A stretch of DNA of 34,165 nucleotides from Betaproteobacteria bacterium (GTDB taxonomy: Bacteria; Pseudomonadota; Gammaproteobacteria; Burkholderiales; SG8-39): contig JACOVA010000096.1 of assembly GCA_016177575.1 (NCBI GenBank), forward strand, positions 1 to 34,165, read 5' to 3'. The notes under the pieces are model-generated. The model did not search any database, was not told the origin of the DNA, and saw nothing but the letters and a program-made list of their open reading frames with translations. Position numbers and translations under genes: made by a program. Below are positions 24,168 through 33,420 of this stretch, in pieces. Within the stretch, counting starts at the first letter, position 1. Every line of letters begins with the position of its first letter.

Positions 24168-24294
24168 GGATGCGTGAAGCGAGCGCAGCGGGCGGTGAAC
24201 TTTGTCACGCCCGGCGGCGCGGGCATCTGAAAAACTTGGTCAGGAAACGGAAGTAAGTCCATTCCGCGTCACGGGATCCTGGAAAGGGAAGCTG

Positions 24295-24516
24295 TTGGGA
24301 AACCAGTCGCTGACCGATGAGGAGCGCGCGTTGATCGAGGCGCGCATCGTGGCCCTCGAGATCGAGCACCACGACCTCGACGATGTCATCGCCCGGCTGT
24401 CCGAGCACCCCAGCCAGGACCAGCTGCAGCTGCGCCGCCTGAAGAAGCGCAAGCTTTTCCTCAAGGATTCGATCGCCCGGCTGCGCGACCGGCTGATCCC
24501 CGACATCATCGCTTGA
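24295..24516 (+). CDS. YdcH/DUF465-like small coiled-coil protein
   Basis: A 73-residue, highly charged helical protein: DEERALIEARIVALEIEHHD then QLRRLKKRKLFLKDSIARL, the two-helix hairpin typical of DUF465. Function is unknown. There is no ATG in frame. TTG at 24295 is chosen because AAGGG lies 6 nt before it and the resulting length matches the family. An upstream TTG (24202) would add 31 residues with no family match. The dtd gene follows after 19 nt, so they likely share a transcript. Confidence 0.75.
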   Translation: MGNQSLTDEERALIEARIVALEIEHHDLDDVIARLSEHPSQDQLQLRRLKKRKLFLKDSIARLRDRLIPDIIA

Positions 24517-24535
24517 GCTTTTTGATCACGCTCGC

Positions 24536-24991
24536 GTGATAGCACTGATTCAACGGGTCGCCGAGGCCCGCGTCGAGATCGGCGGGCAAACTGTCGGCGC
24601 GATCGGGCGCGGCATCCTGGCGCTCATCGGCGTCGAGCGCGGCGACGCCGAGGCCGAGGCCGAGCGCCTCGCCGAGCGCGTGCTCGGCTATCGCATCTTC
24701 CCGGACGCCGCAGGCAAAATGAATCTTTCGCTGCTGGATCTCAAAGGCGAAATCCTTGCCGTGCCGCAATTCACGCTGGTTGCCGATACGAAATCTGGCA
24801 CGCGAGCGGGTTTTTCCAGGGGAGCATCGCCCGAGCAGGGCGAGCAGATGTTTGGCCGTTTCGTCTTCCATCTCGAAAAGGGAGTTTCCGGAGTAAAGAC
24901 GGGTCGCTTCGGTGCCGAAATGAAAGTCAGCCTCGTGAACGACGGGCCGGTGACTTTCTGGCTCGAGGCTTCTCCAGCGAAACGGTCTTGA
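24536..24991 (+). CDS. dtd: D-aminoacyl-tRNA deacylase
   Basis: A 151-residue enzyme that hydrolyses D-amino acids (and glycine) mischarged onto tRNA. MIALIQRVAEARVEIGG is the family N-terminus, VPQFTLVADTKSGTRAGFS the catalytic QFTL region, and VNDGPVTFWLEA the cross-subunit Gly-Pro motif that gives chiral selection. The length is normal. The start is GTG. Its last 65 bases overlap the convergent cupin gene. Confidence 0.93.
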   Translation: MIALIQRVAEARVEIGGQTVGAIGRGILALIGVERGDAEAEAERLAERVLGYRIFPDAAGKMNLSLLDLKGEILAVPQFTLVADTKSGTRAGFSRGASPEQGEQMFGRFVFHLEKGVSGVKTGRFGAEMKVSLVNDGPVTFWLEASPAKRS

Positions 24992-25355
24992 AGTCGGCGG
25001 GCGAAACGACCTCGATCATCTCGAGGTCGTTCGAATGCCGGATTTCGCGGTGACGGATGCCGGGCGGCTGGTAAAAGCAGCTGCCCGCCTTCATGCGCAC
25101 CCTGCCGACGCCTTCGTATTCGAACACCGCCCAGCCCTTCAGCACGTAGACGAACTGGACTTTGCAGTCGTGCCGGTGCCACTGGCCGTGCGGCGCCTTG
25201 CCCGGGCGCGCGCGGATCACGTGCGCGACCACCTTGCCGCGCGAGGCCTTGCGGATGCCGAGGTCGCGGTATTCGAAGTAGTTCCTGAGGCCGCGCCGCT
25301 TGAATTTCGCGGCTTTCAGGTGATCGACGTGAAAGCGCTTTTTCGATGCGTTCAT
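24927..25355 (-). CDS. Small cupin-domain protein
   Basis: A 142-residue protein with one cupin barrel. HGQWHRHDCKVQFVYVLKGW is motif 1 (HxHx..), and GSCFYQPPGIRHREIRHSND is motif 2 with its His. Metal binding is likely but the ligand is unknown. The N-terminus (KAAKFKRRGLRNYFEYRDLG) resembles cupins annotated only as conserved hypotheticals. The Arg/Lys-rich tail (KPRARKSPARRSRG) lies wholly in the 65-base overlap with dtd. TAGAAT 7 nt before the ATG suggests a leaderless mRNA. Confidence 0.8.
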   Translation of the reverse strand: MNASKKRFHVDHLKAAKFKRRGLRNYFEYRDLGIRKASRGKVVAHVIRARPGKAPHGQWHRHDCKVQFVYVLKGWAVFEYEGVGRVRMKAGSCFYQPPGIRHREIRHSNDLEMIEVVSPADFKTVSLEKPRARKSPARRSRG

Positions 25356-25362
25356 GGTGGAA

Positions 25363-25372
25363 ATTCTATAGT
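25363..25372. promoter_or_regulatory. Overlapping divergent -10 boxes (cupin / phosphotransferase)
   Basis: ATTCTATAGT holds TAGAAT on the minus strand (25368-25363), 7 nt from the cupin ATG, and TATAGT on the plus strand (25367-25372), 16 nt from the phosphotransferase ATG. The boxes share two bases, as in the pair at 19488-19497. Confidence 0.5.
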
Positions 25373-25388
25373 AAGCTTCCCCGGCCCC

Positions 25389-26459
25389 ATGTCAGATCAA
25401 TTCATCGGCGTCAAGCCGGTCGAGGAGCGCCATCGATTCGATCAGGCGCGCCTGGAAGCGTTCCTGCGGGAGCGCATCGAGGGCTTGCGCGGGCCGCTCG
25501 AAGTCGAGCAGTTCAGGGGCGGGCAGTCCAATCCGACTTACCGTATCAGCGCCGGCGGCGAGCGCTTCGCACTGCGCAGGAAACCCCCGGGCAAGCTGCT
25601 GCCCTCGGCGCACGCCGTGGATCGGGAGTTCCGCGTCATCAGCGCGTTGCACAAGGTCGGCTTCCCGGTGGCGAAGCCCTGCTTGCTGTGCGAGGACGAC
25701 TCGGTCATCGGCACCGCGTTCTACGTCATGGACTGCGTCGACGGACGCGTGCTGTGGGACCAGTCGCTGCCGGGCATGTCGAAGGGCGAGCGCTTCGCGA
25801 TCTGGGACGAGCTCAACCGCGTCATCGCGCTGCTGCATTCGCTCGACTATCGCGCGCTCGGCCTCGAGGGCTTCGGCAAGCCGGGCAGCTACATCGGGCG
25901 CCAGATCGGGCGCTGGACCAAGCAGTACCTCGCTTCCGAGACCGCGAAGATCGAGGCCATGGACCGGCTGATCGCCTGGCTGCCGCAGAACCTGCCGCCG
26001 GGCGACGAGACCACGGTGGTGCACGGCGACTACCGGCTCGACAACACGATCTTCCACCCGACCGAGGCGCGCATCCTCGCCGTGCTCGACTGGGAGCTGT
26101 CGACGCTCGGTGATCCGATGGCCGACTTCGCCTACCATTGCATGAGCTGGCACATCCCGCCGGGGCAGTTCCGCGGCATCGCCGGCCTTGACCTGGCGCA
26201 ACTCGGTATTCCGGGCGAGTCGCAGTATGTCGAGGCCTACTGCCGCCGGGTCGGCCGCAAGGCAGTCGAGCCCTCGGTGTGGGACTACTACATGGCGTAC
26301 AACCTGTTTCGCATCGCCGCCATCCTGCAGGGAATCGCCAAGCGGGCGCTGGACGGCACCGCGGCGTCGAGCCACGCCGCCGAGGCCGGCGCGCGCGCCC
26401 GCGTCATGGCGGAGCTGGGATGGCAGCAGGTCGAGGGAATACTGAAAAGGGCCGCGTAA
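25389..26459 (+). CDS. Phosphotransferase (APH fold), ACAD10/11-N-terminal or LvaA-like
   Basis: A 356-residue kinase-fold protein. [14 protein letters not shown] is the nucleotide loop region, [20 protein letters not shown] holds the Lys and the family's hallmark, [14 protein letters not shown] is the catalytic loop, and [18 protein letters not shown] has the metal-binding Asp. This subgroup matches the kinase domain of human ACAD10/11 and Pseudomonas LvaA, which phosphorylate 4-hydroxyacyl-CoAs. It is not an antibiotic-resistance enzyme by this signature. An acyl-CoA dehydrogenase gene starts 10 nt after its stop, the two-gene version of the mammalian fusion. Confidence 0.87.
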   Translation: MSDQFIGVKPVEERHRFDQARLEAFLRERIEGLRGPLEVEQFRGGQSNPTYRISAGGERFALRRKPPGKLLPSAHAVDREFRVISALHKVGFPVAKPCLLCEDDSVIGTAFYVMDCVDGRVLWDQSLPGMSKGERFAIWDELNRVIALLHSLDYRALGLEGFGKPGSYIGRQIGRWTKQYLASETAKIEAMDRLIAWLPQNLPPGDETTVVHGDYRLDNTIFHPTEARILAVLDWELSTLGDPMADFAYHCMSWHIPPGQFRGIAGLDLAQLGIPGESQYVEAYCRRVGRKAVEPSVWDYYMAYNLFRIAAILQGIAKRALDGTAASSHAAEAGARARVMAELGWQQVEGILKRAA

Positions 26460-26469
26460 AGGAGCTGAC

Positions 26470-27690
<1,221 letters not shown>

Positions 27691-27714
<24 letters not shown>

Positions 27715-28824
27715 CTCGCGCGCGGCGCGCTCCAGCTCCGCGTCGGCGTTGAGGATATCGGGGCACAGCCGCAGCCGCTCGCCGCGCGCGTCGACCCGGA
27801 TGCCGCACGCCGCGAGCCGCTCGGCGAGCCCCGGCGCGTCGGCGCTCGCGAGCGTGAGGAAGGCGCCGTGGTCCTCGCCCGCGCCTTCGCACTGCAGGCC
27901 CTGCGCCTCGAGCAGCTGCGCGAGACGCGCCTTCTGCCGCAGGCTGTAGGCGCGCAGCCGATCCACGCCCAGGTCGAGCGTCAGGTCCAGGCCCGCGAGC
28001 GCCTGCGCCGGCGCTAGCACCGGCGGGGTCGATTCGAGCCACGCGTCGCCTCCCGGTCCGAACTGCGGCGGCTCCGGGCGCTCGTAGCGGAACATATCGC
28101 GCTTCGCGAACCAGCCGGTGTCGAGCGTGCGCAGCGTCTCGGCCAGGCCGGGCCGCACGTAGAGCCAGCAGGCGCCGGGGCCGCCGCGCGTGTACTTGTA
28201 GGAGCCGCCGACGGCGAAGTCGGCCTCGAGCGCGCCGAGATCGAGCGGCAGCACCCCCGCGTGGTGGTACACGTCGAGCAGCACCAAGGCGCCGGCGGCG
28301 TGCGCGGCGCGGACGAGCTTGCCGAGGCTGGAGACGATCTCGCCGCTGCGGAACAGGACGCTCGAGACCACGACCAGGTCGGCGTTTGCCACCGACAGCG
28401 CGCGCCAGGGCGTGATCCTCAGCTCGATGCGACCATTCTCGCGGTAGACGCGCAGGATGAAGTCGAGCGAATCGAACTCCGCGTCGGTGGTCGCTACGCG
28501 CGGCCTGCCGGGAAGAGCGTTGAGCACCGCGCGCAGGCCCTGGCCCGCGCTCGTCTTCGGCACGATGCAGTCGGCGCGCGGCGCGCCGACCAGACGCGCG
28601 GTGAGGGCACGGAAACGCTCGCGCTGCGCGAGCCACAGGTCCCACGCCCCGCCCATGTCGCGGTACCAGGCCTCGAGCGCGGCGGAGACGTCCTCAGCCA
28701 TGCGGTCGGGCGGCCGGCCGAGCGAGTGGTTGGCGAGGTAGACGTAGTCTTGGCGCCGCGCGCGCGCGAATTGCGGCCAGACGGCGCGGCGCAGCGCCTC
28801 CTCGGTGAGTGCGCCATCGATCAT
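27691..28824 (-). CDS. kynU: Kynureninase (PLP, aminotransferase class V fold)
   Basis: A 377-residue enzyme expected to split kynurenine into anthranilate and alanine. [18 protein letters not shown] is the N-terminal substrate loop, [13 protein letters not shown] contains the cofactor-contacting Asp and His, and [20 protein letters not shown] holds the PLP lysine in the SYKY setting typical of kynureninase. It is somewhat shorter than the usual 410-420 residues. Its ATG overlaps the tryptophan dioxygenase stop (ATGA). No kynurenine formamidase gene is in the window. A related class V enzyme remains possible. Confidence 0.85.
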
Positions 28825-29654
28825 CGCGCGCCGATCTCGGTGCGCACGTCGATCAACTCCGGGAACAGCGCCGCCTCGAGCGTCTTGCGCAGGAACGCGA
28901 CCCCCGCGGTCCCGCCCGTGCCGCGCTTGAAGCCGATCACGCGCTCTACGGTCTTGACGTGGCGGAAGCGCCAGAGCTGGAAGTTTTCCTCGACATCGAC
29001 CAGCTTCTCGCACATGTCGTAGGCATCCCAGTGCCTCTCGGGCTGCTCGTAGATCGTCGTGAACACGGCGGTCACGCCCGCGTGCCTGCGGTAGGGCTGC
29101 GTCCAGTCGCGCTCGACGCGCTCCGGCGGGACAGCCATGCCGCGGCGCGCGAGATGGCGGAGGAACTCGTCGTAGAGGGACGGGGCTTCGAGCAGCCCTT
29201 TGAGCCAGGCGTGAATCGGCGGGTCGTAGCGGAACAGATCCAGCAGCTTCGCGTTCTTGTTGCCGAGGAGAAACTCGATCGCCCGGAACTGGTATGACTG
29301 CAGCCCGGAAGCCGGCCCGAGCACGTCGCGGAAGCGCGCGTATTCGGTGGGGGTGAGAGTCTCCAGCACCGCCCATTGCTCGAAGAGCTGGCGCTGTACC
29401 TGCTTGGCGCGCGCCAGGATCTTGAAGCAGGGCGCGAGCGCGTCCGATCGCACGTTCGCGATCGCCGCGCCGAGTTCGTGCACCAGCAGCTTCATCCACA
29501 GCTCCGCAGTCTGGTGCTGGATGATGAACAGCATCTCGTCGTGGTGTGCCGATCGCGGCTGCTGCGCCGAGAACAGCTCTCTCAGCCGGAGGTATCCGCC
29601 GTAGGAGGTTTCCGCGGCCAGGTCGGTGATGAATCCGGGGTCTTTCTCGGTCAC
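28821..29654 (-). CDS. kynA: Tryptophan 2,3-dioxygenase
   Basis: A 277-residue haem enzyme that opens the indole ring of tryptophan to N-formylkynurenine. [15 protein letters not shown] and [20 protein letters not shown] are the N-terminal signature. [20 protein letters not shown] and [20 protein letters not shown] (haem His, then substrate-binding GTGG) complete it. All are intact. The start is taken as GTG 29654, giving VTEKDPGF. An ATG at 29696 in the same frame would overlap the divergent GST gene. It is the first gene of the kynA-kynU pair. Confidence 0.93.
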   Translation of the reverse strand: MTEKDPGFITDLAAETSYGGYLRLRELFSAQQPRSAHHDEMLFIIQHQTAELWMKLLVHELGAAIANVRSDALAPCFKILARAKQVQRQLFEQWAVLETLTPTEYARFRDVLGPASGLQSYQFRAIEFLLGNKNAKLLDLFRYDPPIHAWLKGLLEAPSLYDEFLRHLARRGMAVPPERVERDWTQPYRRHAGVTAVFTTIYEQPERHWDAYDMCEKLVDVEENFQLWRFRHVKTVERVIGFKRGTGGTAGVAFLRKTLEAALFPELIDVRTEIGAR

Positions 29655-29660
29655 GGCGCC

Positions 29661-29666
29661 TATAAT
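29661..29666 (+). promoter_or_regulatory. -10 box of the GST gene
   Basis: A perfect TATAAT, 22 nt before the ATG at 29689, leaves room for a leader with the GGAGGAGAG ribosome site. The same bases read on the minus strand give CATTAT (29667-29662), 7 nt before the kynA GTG, a poorer but possible divergent -10. No clear -35 was seen. Confidence 0.5.
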
Positions 29667-29688
29667 GCCACCGTCCCCGGGAGGAGAG

Positions 29689-30348
29689 ATGATCAAGCTC
29701 TGCGGCTTTCACCTCAGCAACTACCACAACAAGGTGCGCATCGCGCTCCTCGAGAAGGGCGTGCCGTTCGAGGAAGCTGCCGACGTCAAGCCCTCTCAGG
29801 ACGAGGCATACCTCGCGAAGAGTCCGATGGGCAAGGTGCCCTACGTCGAGCTGGACGGGACGCGGCTGTGCGAATCGGAGGTGATCCTCGAGTACCTCGA
29901 GGAAGCCTTTCCGCAGAAGCCGCTGCTGCCGAAGGACCCGGTCGCGCGCGCCAAGGTGCGCGAGCTGGTCACGGTGATGGAGCTGCACATGGAGCTGGTG
30001 GTGCGGCGGCTGTACCGCGAGGTGTTCTTCGGGGGCAAGGTCTCCGACGAGACCAAGGAGAACGTGCGCAAGGACCTTGCCAAGGGCATGCGCGCGTTCA
30101 AGGCTCTGGCGAAGTTCGATCCGTTCATCGCCGGCAAGGAGCTCACGCTCGCCGATTGCGCGGCCGCGGTGCACCTGCCGCTCGTCTCCGCCGCCACCAA
30201 GCTCGCCTACGGGCGCGATGCGCTCGAGGAAGTCCCGCAGGTGAAGGGCTACCTGAAGATGCTGGGCGAGCGCCCGGCGTTCGCCCGCGTAAACGCGGAC
30301 AACAAGGCGGCGCGGCAGGCGCTCGCGGCCGCGCAGGCGAAGCAGTGA
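29689..30348 (+). CDS. Glutathione S-transferase family protein
   Basis: A 219-residue protein. [20 protein letters not shown] is a thioredoxin-fold start with Ser/Asn at the usual GSH-activating position. [20 protein letters not shown] contains the cis-Pro (VP) and the ES pair that hold glutathione. The all-helical C-terminal domain includes [20 protein letters not shown], the N-capping motif. Substrate is unknown; zeta- or theta-like detoxification or isomerase roles are possible. It has a strong ribosome site. The MarC gene starts 4 nt after its stop. Confidence 0.88.
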   Translation: MIKLCGFHLSNYHNKVRIALLEKGVPFEEAADVKPSQDEAYLAKSPMGKVPYVELDGTRLCESEVILEYLEEAFPQKPLLPKDPVARAKVRELVTVMELHMELVVRRLYREVFFGGKVSDETKENVRKDLAKGMRAFKALAKFDPFIAGKELTLADCAAAVHLPLVSAATKLAYGRDALEEVPQVKGYLKMLGERPAFARVNADNKAARQALAAAQAKQ

Positions 30349-30352
30349 GCCG

Positions 30353-30991
30353 ATGCAGGGCCTCGCGCCGCTCGGCGACTACCTGCGCTTCGTCGTCACG
30401 CTGACCGCGGTCGTCGACCCGTTTCTCGCCGTCCCGTTCTTCCTCTCGTTCACTTCGGCGCAGGGCGCGGCCGAGCGCGCCGGCCTCGCGCGCACCGTCG
30501 CCCTCACGGTCTTCGCCGTGCTCGCCGGCGCGGCGTTCGCGGGCGAGGCCCTGCTCGATCTGATCGGCGCCAGCCTGCCCGCGTTTCGCGTCGGCGGCGG
30601 CCTGGTGCTGCTGCTGATGGCGCTCGCGATGCTCAACGCGCAGGCGGGCGGCGTGCGCCAGTCGCGCGACGAGGCGCGCGAGCTCGAGGCGGGCGAGGTC
30701 TCGGGCGTGGTGCCGCTCGCCATTCCGCTGCTCGCCGGGCCGGGGGCGATCAGCACCGCGATCATCGCCGTCGAGGGCGGCGCGGCCGCGCACCAGATCG
30801 CGATCATCGTCTGCATCGCCGTGGTGTGCGTGGTCTCGTGGGCGGCGCTGCGCGCGGCGCACCGCATCGCGGCGCGCATGGGCACTACCGGCCTCAACGT
30901 CGCGACGCGGATCCTCGGGCTGCTGCTCGCAGCGATGGCGGTGCAGACCATGGCCGAGGGCCTGACAAAGCTCTTTCCCGGCCTCGCTTAG
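30353..30991 (+). CDS. MarC family integral membrane protein
   Basis: A 212-residue protein with six hydrophobic segments. TLTAVVDPFLAVPFFLSFT near residue 16 is the MarC hallmark (the NP/DP motif), and VVPLAIPLLAGPGAISTAII near 119 is the second repeat. Function of the family is unresolved; it is not a proven drug pump. It is probably co-transcribed with the GST gene. The stop lies in the stem of a terminator-like hairpin. Confidence 0.9.
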   Translation: MQGLAPLGDYLRFVVTLTAVVDPFLAVPFFLSFTSAQGAAERAGLARTVALTVFAVLAGAAFAGEALLDLIGASLPAFRVGGGLVLLLMALAMLNAQAGGVRQSRDEARELEAGEVSGVVPLAIPLLAGPGAISTAIIAVEGGAAAHQIAIIVCIAVVCVVSWAALRAAHRIAARMGTTGLNVATRILGLLLAAMAVQTMAEGLTKLFPGLA

Positions 30992-31010
30992 ACGGGGAGG
31001 GGCCCCGTCT
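30990..31010. terminator. Hairpin between convergent MarC and thioesterase genes
   Basis: AGACGGGG pairs with CCCCGTCT, an 8-bp perfect stem with a 5-base loop. A short T/C-rich run follows on the plus strand. It includes the MarC stop codon and is 7 bases from the thioesterase stop, so it could serve both directions. The U-tract is weak. Confidence 0.5.
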
Positions 31011-31016
31011 TCCCTG

Positions 31017-31430
31017 CTAGGCCTTCGGCACCGCGCGCGGCCTGCCGGCGCGGTCGATGGCGACGTAGCTGAGCGTCGCCTCGGTCACCTTCACGACCCT
31101 CGATTCGGCGCGCCCGCGCTCGGCGTACACCTCGACGTTGATGGTGATCGAGGTGTTGCCGACGCGCACCACGTCGGCGTACAGCGAGAGCACGTCGCCG
31201 ATCTGCACCGGCTGCTTGAACACGAACGAGTTCACCGCCACCGTGGCGACGCGCCCGCGCGCGACGCGGCCGGCGACGGTTCCTCCCGCGACGTCGACCT
31301 GCGCCATGATCCAGCCGCCGAAGATGTCGCCGTTGTGGTTGGCGTCGGCCGGCATCGGCACCACGCGCAGCGCCGGAATCTTGCCCGCGGGCAGCGCGAG
31401 GCCGGGCGGCTGGTGCGAGGCCTTGCCCAT
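31017..31430 (-). CDS. Acyl-CoA thioesterase, YciA-like hotdog fold
   Basis: A 137-residue hotdog thioesterase. PADANHNGDIFGGWIMAQVD is the YciA/cytosolic acyl-CoA hydrolase signature, with the catalytic Asp in NGDIFGGW. VATVAVNSFVFKQPVQIGDV is the second strand-helix motif. It frees CoA from short or medium acyl-CoAs in the cytosol. It begins 7 nt after the FadJ-like stop, so it is the last gene of the thiolase-fadJ-thioesterase operon. The ribosome site is weak, suggesting coupling. Confidence 0.9.
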   Translation of the reverse strand: MGKASHQPPGLALPAGKIPALRVVPMPADANHNGDIFGGWIMAQVDVAGGTVAGRVARGRVATVAVNSFVFKQPVQIGDVLSLYADVVRVGNTSITINVEVYAERGRAESRVVKVTEATLSYVAIDRAGRPRAVPKA

Positions 31431-31437
31431 CGCGCGA

Positions 31438-33411
31438 CTACTTCTTGCGCCCGGCGAGGTAGTGCAGCGGTCCGCCGCGGAAGGGCGCGAAGCCGGTGCC
31501 GAAGATGAGGCCGGCGTCGATCAGCTCGGCGTCGGGGACGATGCCCTCGGCGAGCACCGCCTGGGCCTCGGCGAGATAGGGCTCGATGAGCGAGCTGACC
31601 AGCGCCTGGTCGAAGGCGCCCGGCTGGCCCTTGACCGGCTTGTCCTTCTCCCAGCGGTAGACGCCCTGGCCGGTCTTGCGGCCGAGCTGCCCGAGCGCGA
31701 CCTTGTTGAGCAGGATCTGCGGCGCCTCGACATCTGGTTGGCCGGCGGCCGCGCCGCCGGGTGCGCCCGCGCCCTTCTTCGCGAGCTGCTTGCCCGCGTG
31801 CAGGCAGATGTCGAGGCCGACGGTGTCGGCGAGCTCGATCGGGCCCATCGGCATGCCGAACTCCTCCATCGCCGCGTCGATCGTCTCGGGCTTCGTGCCC
31901 TCGTCGAGCATGCGGAAGGCGTTCTGCATGTACGGCCCGAGCACGCGGTTCACCAGGAAGCCGGGCGAATCCTTCACCGGCAGCGGCAGCTTGTCGACTT
32001 GGCGCACGAACGCAAGGGCGTTCTTTATGGAATCGGGGTTCGAGTCGGGCGCGTTGACGACCTCAACCAGCATCATTTGCGGGACGGGATTGAAGAAATG
32101 AATTCCCACCAGCCGTGACGGATTCCTGAATCCCGCCGCGATATCCGAAAGCTTCAGGCTCGAGGTGTTCGAGGCGATCACGGCGTCCGGCCTGGCTGCC
32201 GCCTCGAGCTTCGCGAACAGCGCGCGCTTGGCCTCCAGGTTCTCGAAGATCGCCTCGATGATCACGTCCGCCTTCGCGGCGCCGGCGCCGGAAACGTCCG
32301 GGATCAGCCGGTCCATCGCGTCGCGCTCGCGCCGCGGGTCGCGTAGGCGGCGCGCGAACAGCCTGGCGGCGCGCTTCACCGCGGGGGCGATGCGCTCGGG
32401 CGCGGTGTCCTGCAGCGTCACCGTGATGCCGCGCATGGCGCAGATCGCCGCGATGTCGCCGCCCATCACGCCGGCGCCCACCACGTGCACATGCTTCGCC
32501 TTGAAGCCCGCGCCCTTGGCGAGGCCCTTCATCTTCTCCTGCAGGAAGAAGATGCGGATCAGGTTGCGCGTGGTCGAGTGCGCGAACAGCGCCTTGATCG
32601 AGGTATCGGGGTCGTCCGGATTTACGAGCGGATCACCGTCGTACTTCACCCAGGCGTCGAGGATCGCGTACGGCGCCGGGTAATGCTCGCGGCGCGCCTT
32701 CTTCGCGACCTGCTTGCGCGCCTGGGAGGCGAACAAGCCGCGGAACGACAGGAAGAACTTCTGCAGCAGCGGCAGCTCGCGCTGCGCCGGGGCCTCGAGG
32801 GTCACCATGCGCGCCGTGTTCTCCAGAATGCGCAGCGGCACCGCCTGGTCCACCAGGCCCATGCGCCTGGCGCGCTTCGCGTCCACGGCCTTGCCGGTGA
32901 GGAGCAGGTCGAAGGCCGCGACCGGGCCGACGCGCTTCGGCAGCCACTGCAGCCCGTGCCAGACCGGCCAGATGCCCAGCATCACCTCGGGAAACGCGAA
33001 TCGCACCTTGGGATCATCGAGCGCCACACGGTAGCGGCAGGCGAGCGCGAGCTCGAGCCCGCCGCCCATGCAAAAGCCGTTGATCATCGCGGTGGTGGGG
33101 AAGGGCAGGTCGCGCAGCTTCTGGAACACGTCCCAGCCGAGCTTCACGAACGAGGCCGCTTCCTCGGCGCTCTTGAAATTGACGAACTCGTTGACATCGG
33201 CGCCGGCGATGAAGCTCTCCTTGCCCGAGCGAATCACCAGCCCCTTCGGGGCCGCGATCCCGATCTCGTCCAAGATCGCATCCAGTTCCCGGACCGCATC
33301 CCGCGAAAATGTATTCGCTGACTCTCCCTGCCGGTCGAACGTGACCCAGACGAGGCCCTGCGCGTCCTGCTCGTGGCGCCAGTGCTTGTAGATGGTCTTT
33401 GCGCGATCCAT
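31438..33411 (-). CDS. Bifunctional enoyl-CoA hydratase / 3-hydroxyacyl-CoA dehydrogenase (FadJ/FadB-like)
   Basis: A 657-residue beta-oxidation enzyme. Residues 1 to about 190 are a crotonase domain (GKESFIAGADVNEFVNF, MINGFCMGGGLELALACRYR, FPEVMLGIWP with its catalytic Glu). From about 310 the 3-hydroxyacyl-CoA dehydrogenase follows: VHVVGAGVMGGDIAAICAMR binds NAD, IEAIFENLEAKRALF and IASNTSSLKLSDIA are core motifs, and GIHFFNPVPQMMLVEVV has the catalytic His. Two C-terminal repeats end in FGTGFAPFRGGPLHYL. It is shorter than E. coli FadB/FadJ (about 715-730). AGGGGA precedes the ATG, 9 nt after the thiolase stop. Confidence 0.93.
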   Translation of the reverse strand: MDRAKTIYKHWRHEQDAQGLVWVTFDRQGESANTFSRDAVRELDAILDEIGIAAPKGLVIRSGKESFIAGADVNEFVNFKSAEEAASFVKLGWDVFQKLRDLPFPTTAMINGFCMGGGLELALACRYRVALDDPKVRFAFPEVMLGIWPVWHGLQWLPKRVGPVAAFDLLLTGKAVDAKRARRMGLVDQAVPLRILENTARMVTLEAPAQRELPLLQKFFLSFRGLFASQARKQVAKKARREHYPAPYAILDAWVKYDGDPLVNPDDPDTSIKALFAHSTTRNLIRIFFLQEKMKGLAKGAGFKAKHVHVVGAGVMGGDIAAICAMRGITVTLQDTAPERIAPAVKRAARLFARRLRDPRRERDAMDRLIPDVSGAGAAKADVIIEAIFENLEAKRALFAKLEAAARPDAVIASNTSSLKLSDIAAGFRNPSRLVGIHFFNPVPQMMLVEVVNAPDSNPDSIKNALAFVRQVDKLPLPVKDSPGFLVNRVLGPYMQNAFRMLDEGTKPETIDAAMEEFGMPMGPIELADTVGLDICLHAGKQLAKKGAGAPGGAAAGQPDVEAPQILLNKVALGQLGRKTGQGVYRWEKDKPVKGQPGAFDQALVSSLIEPYLAEAQAVLAEGIVPDAELIDAGLIFGTGFAPFRGGPLHYLAGRKK

Positions 33412-33420
33412 GCTTTCCCC

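Noticed and set aside
25389-26459. Aminoglycoside resistance kinase
   Set aside because: It has the APH fold, but the signature and the adjacent ACAD point to the acyl-CoA kinase group (LvaA/ACAD10-11).
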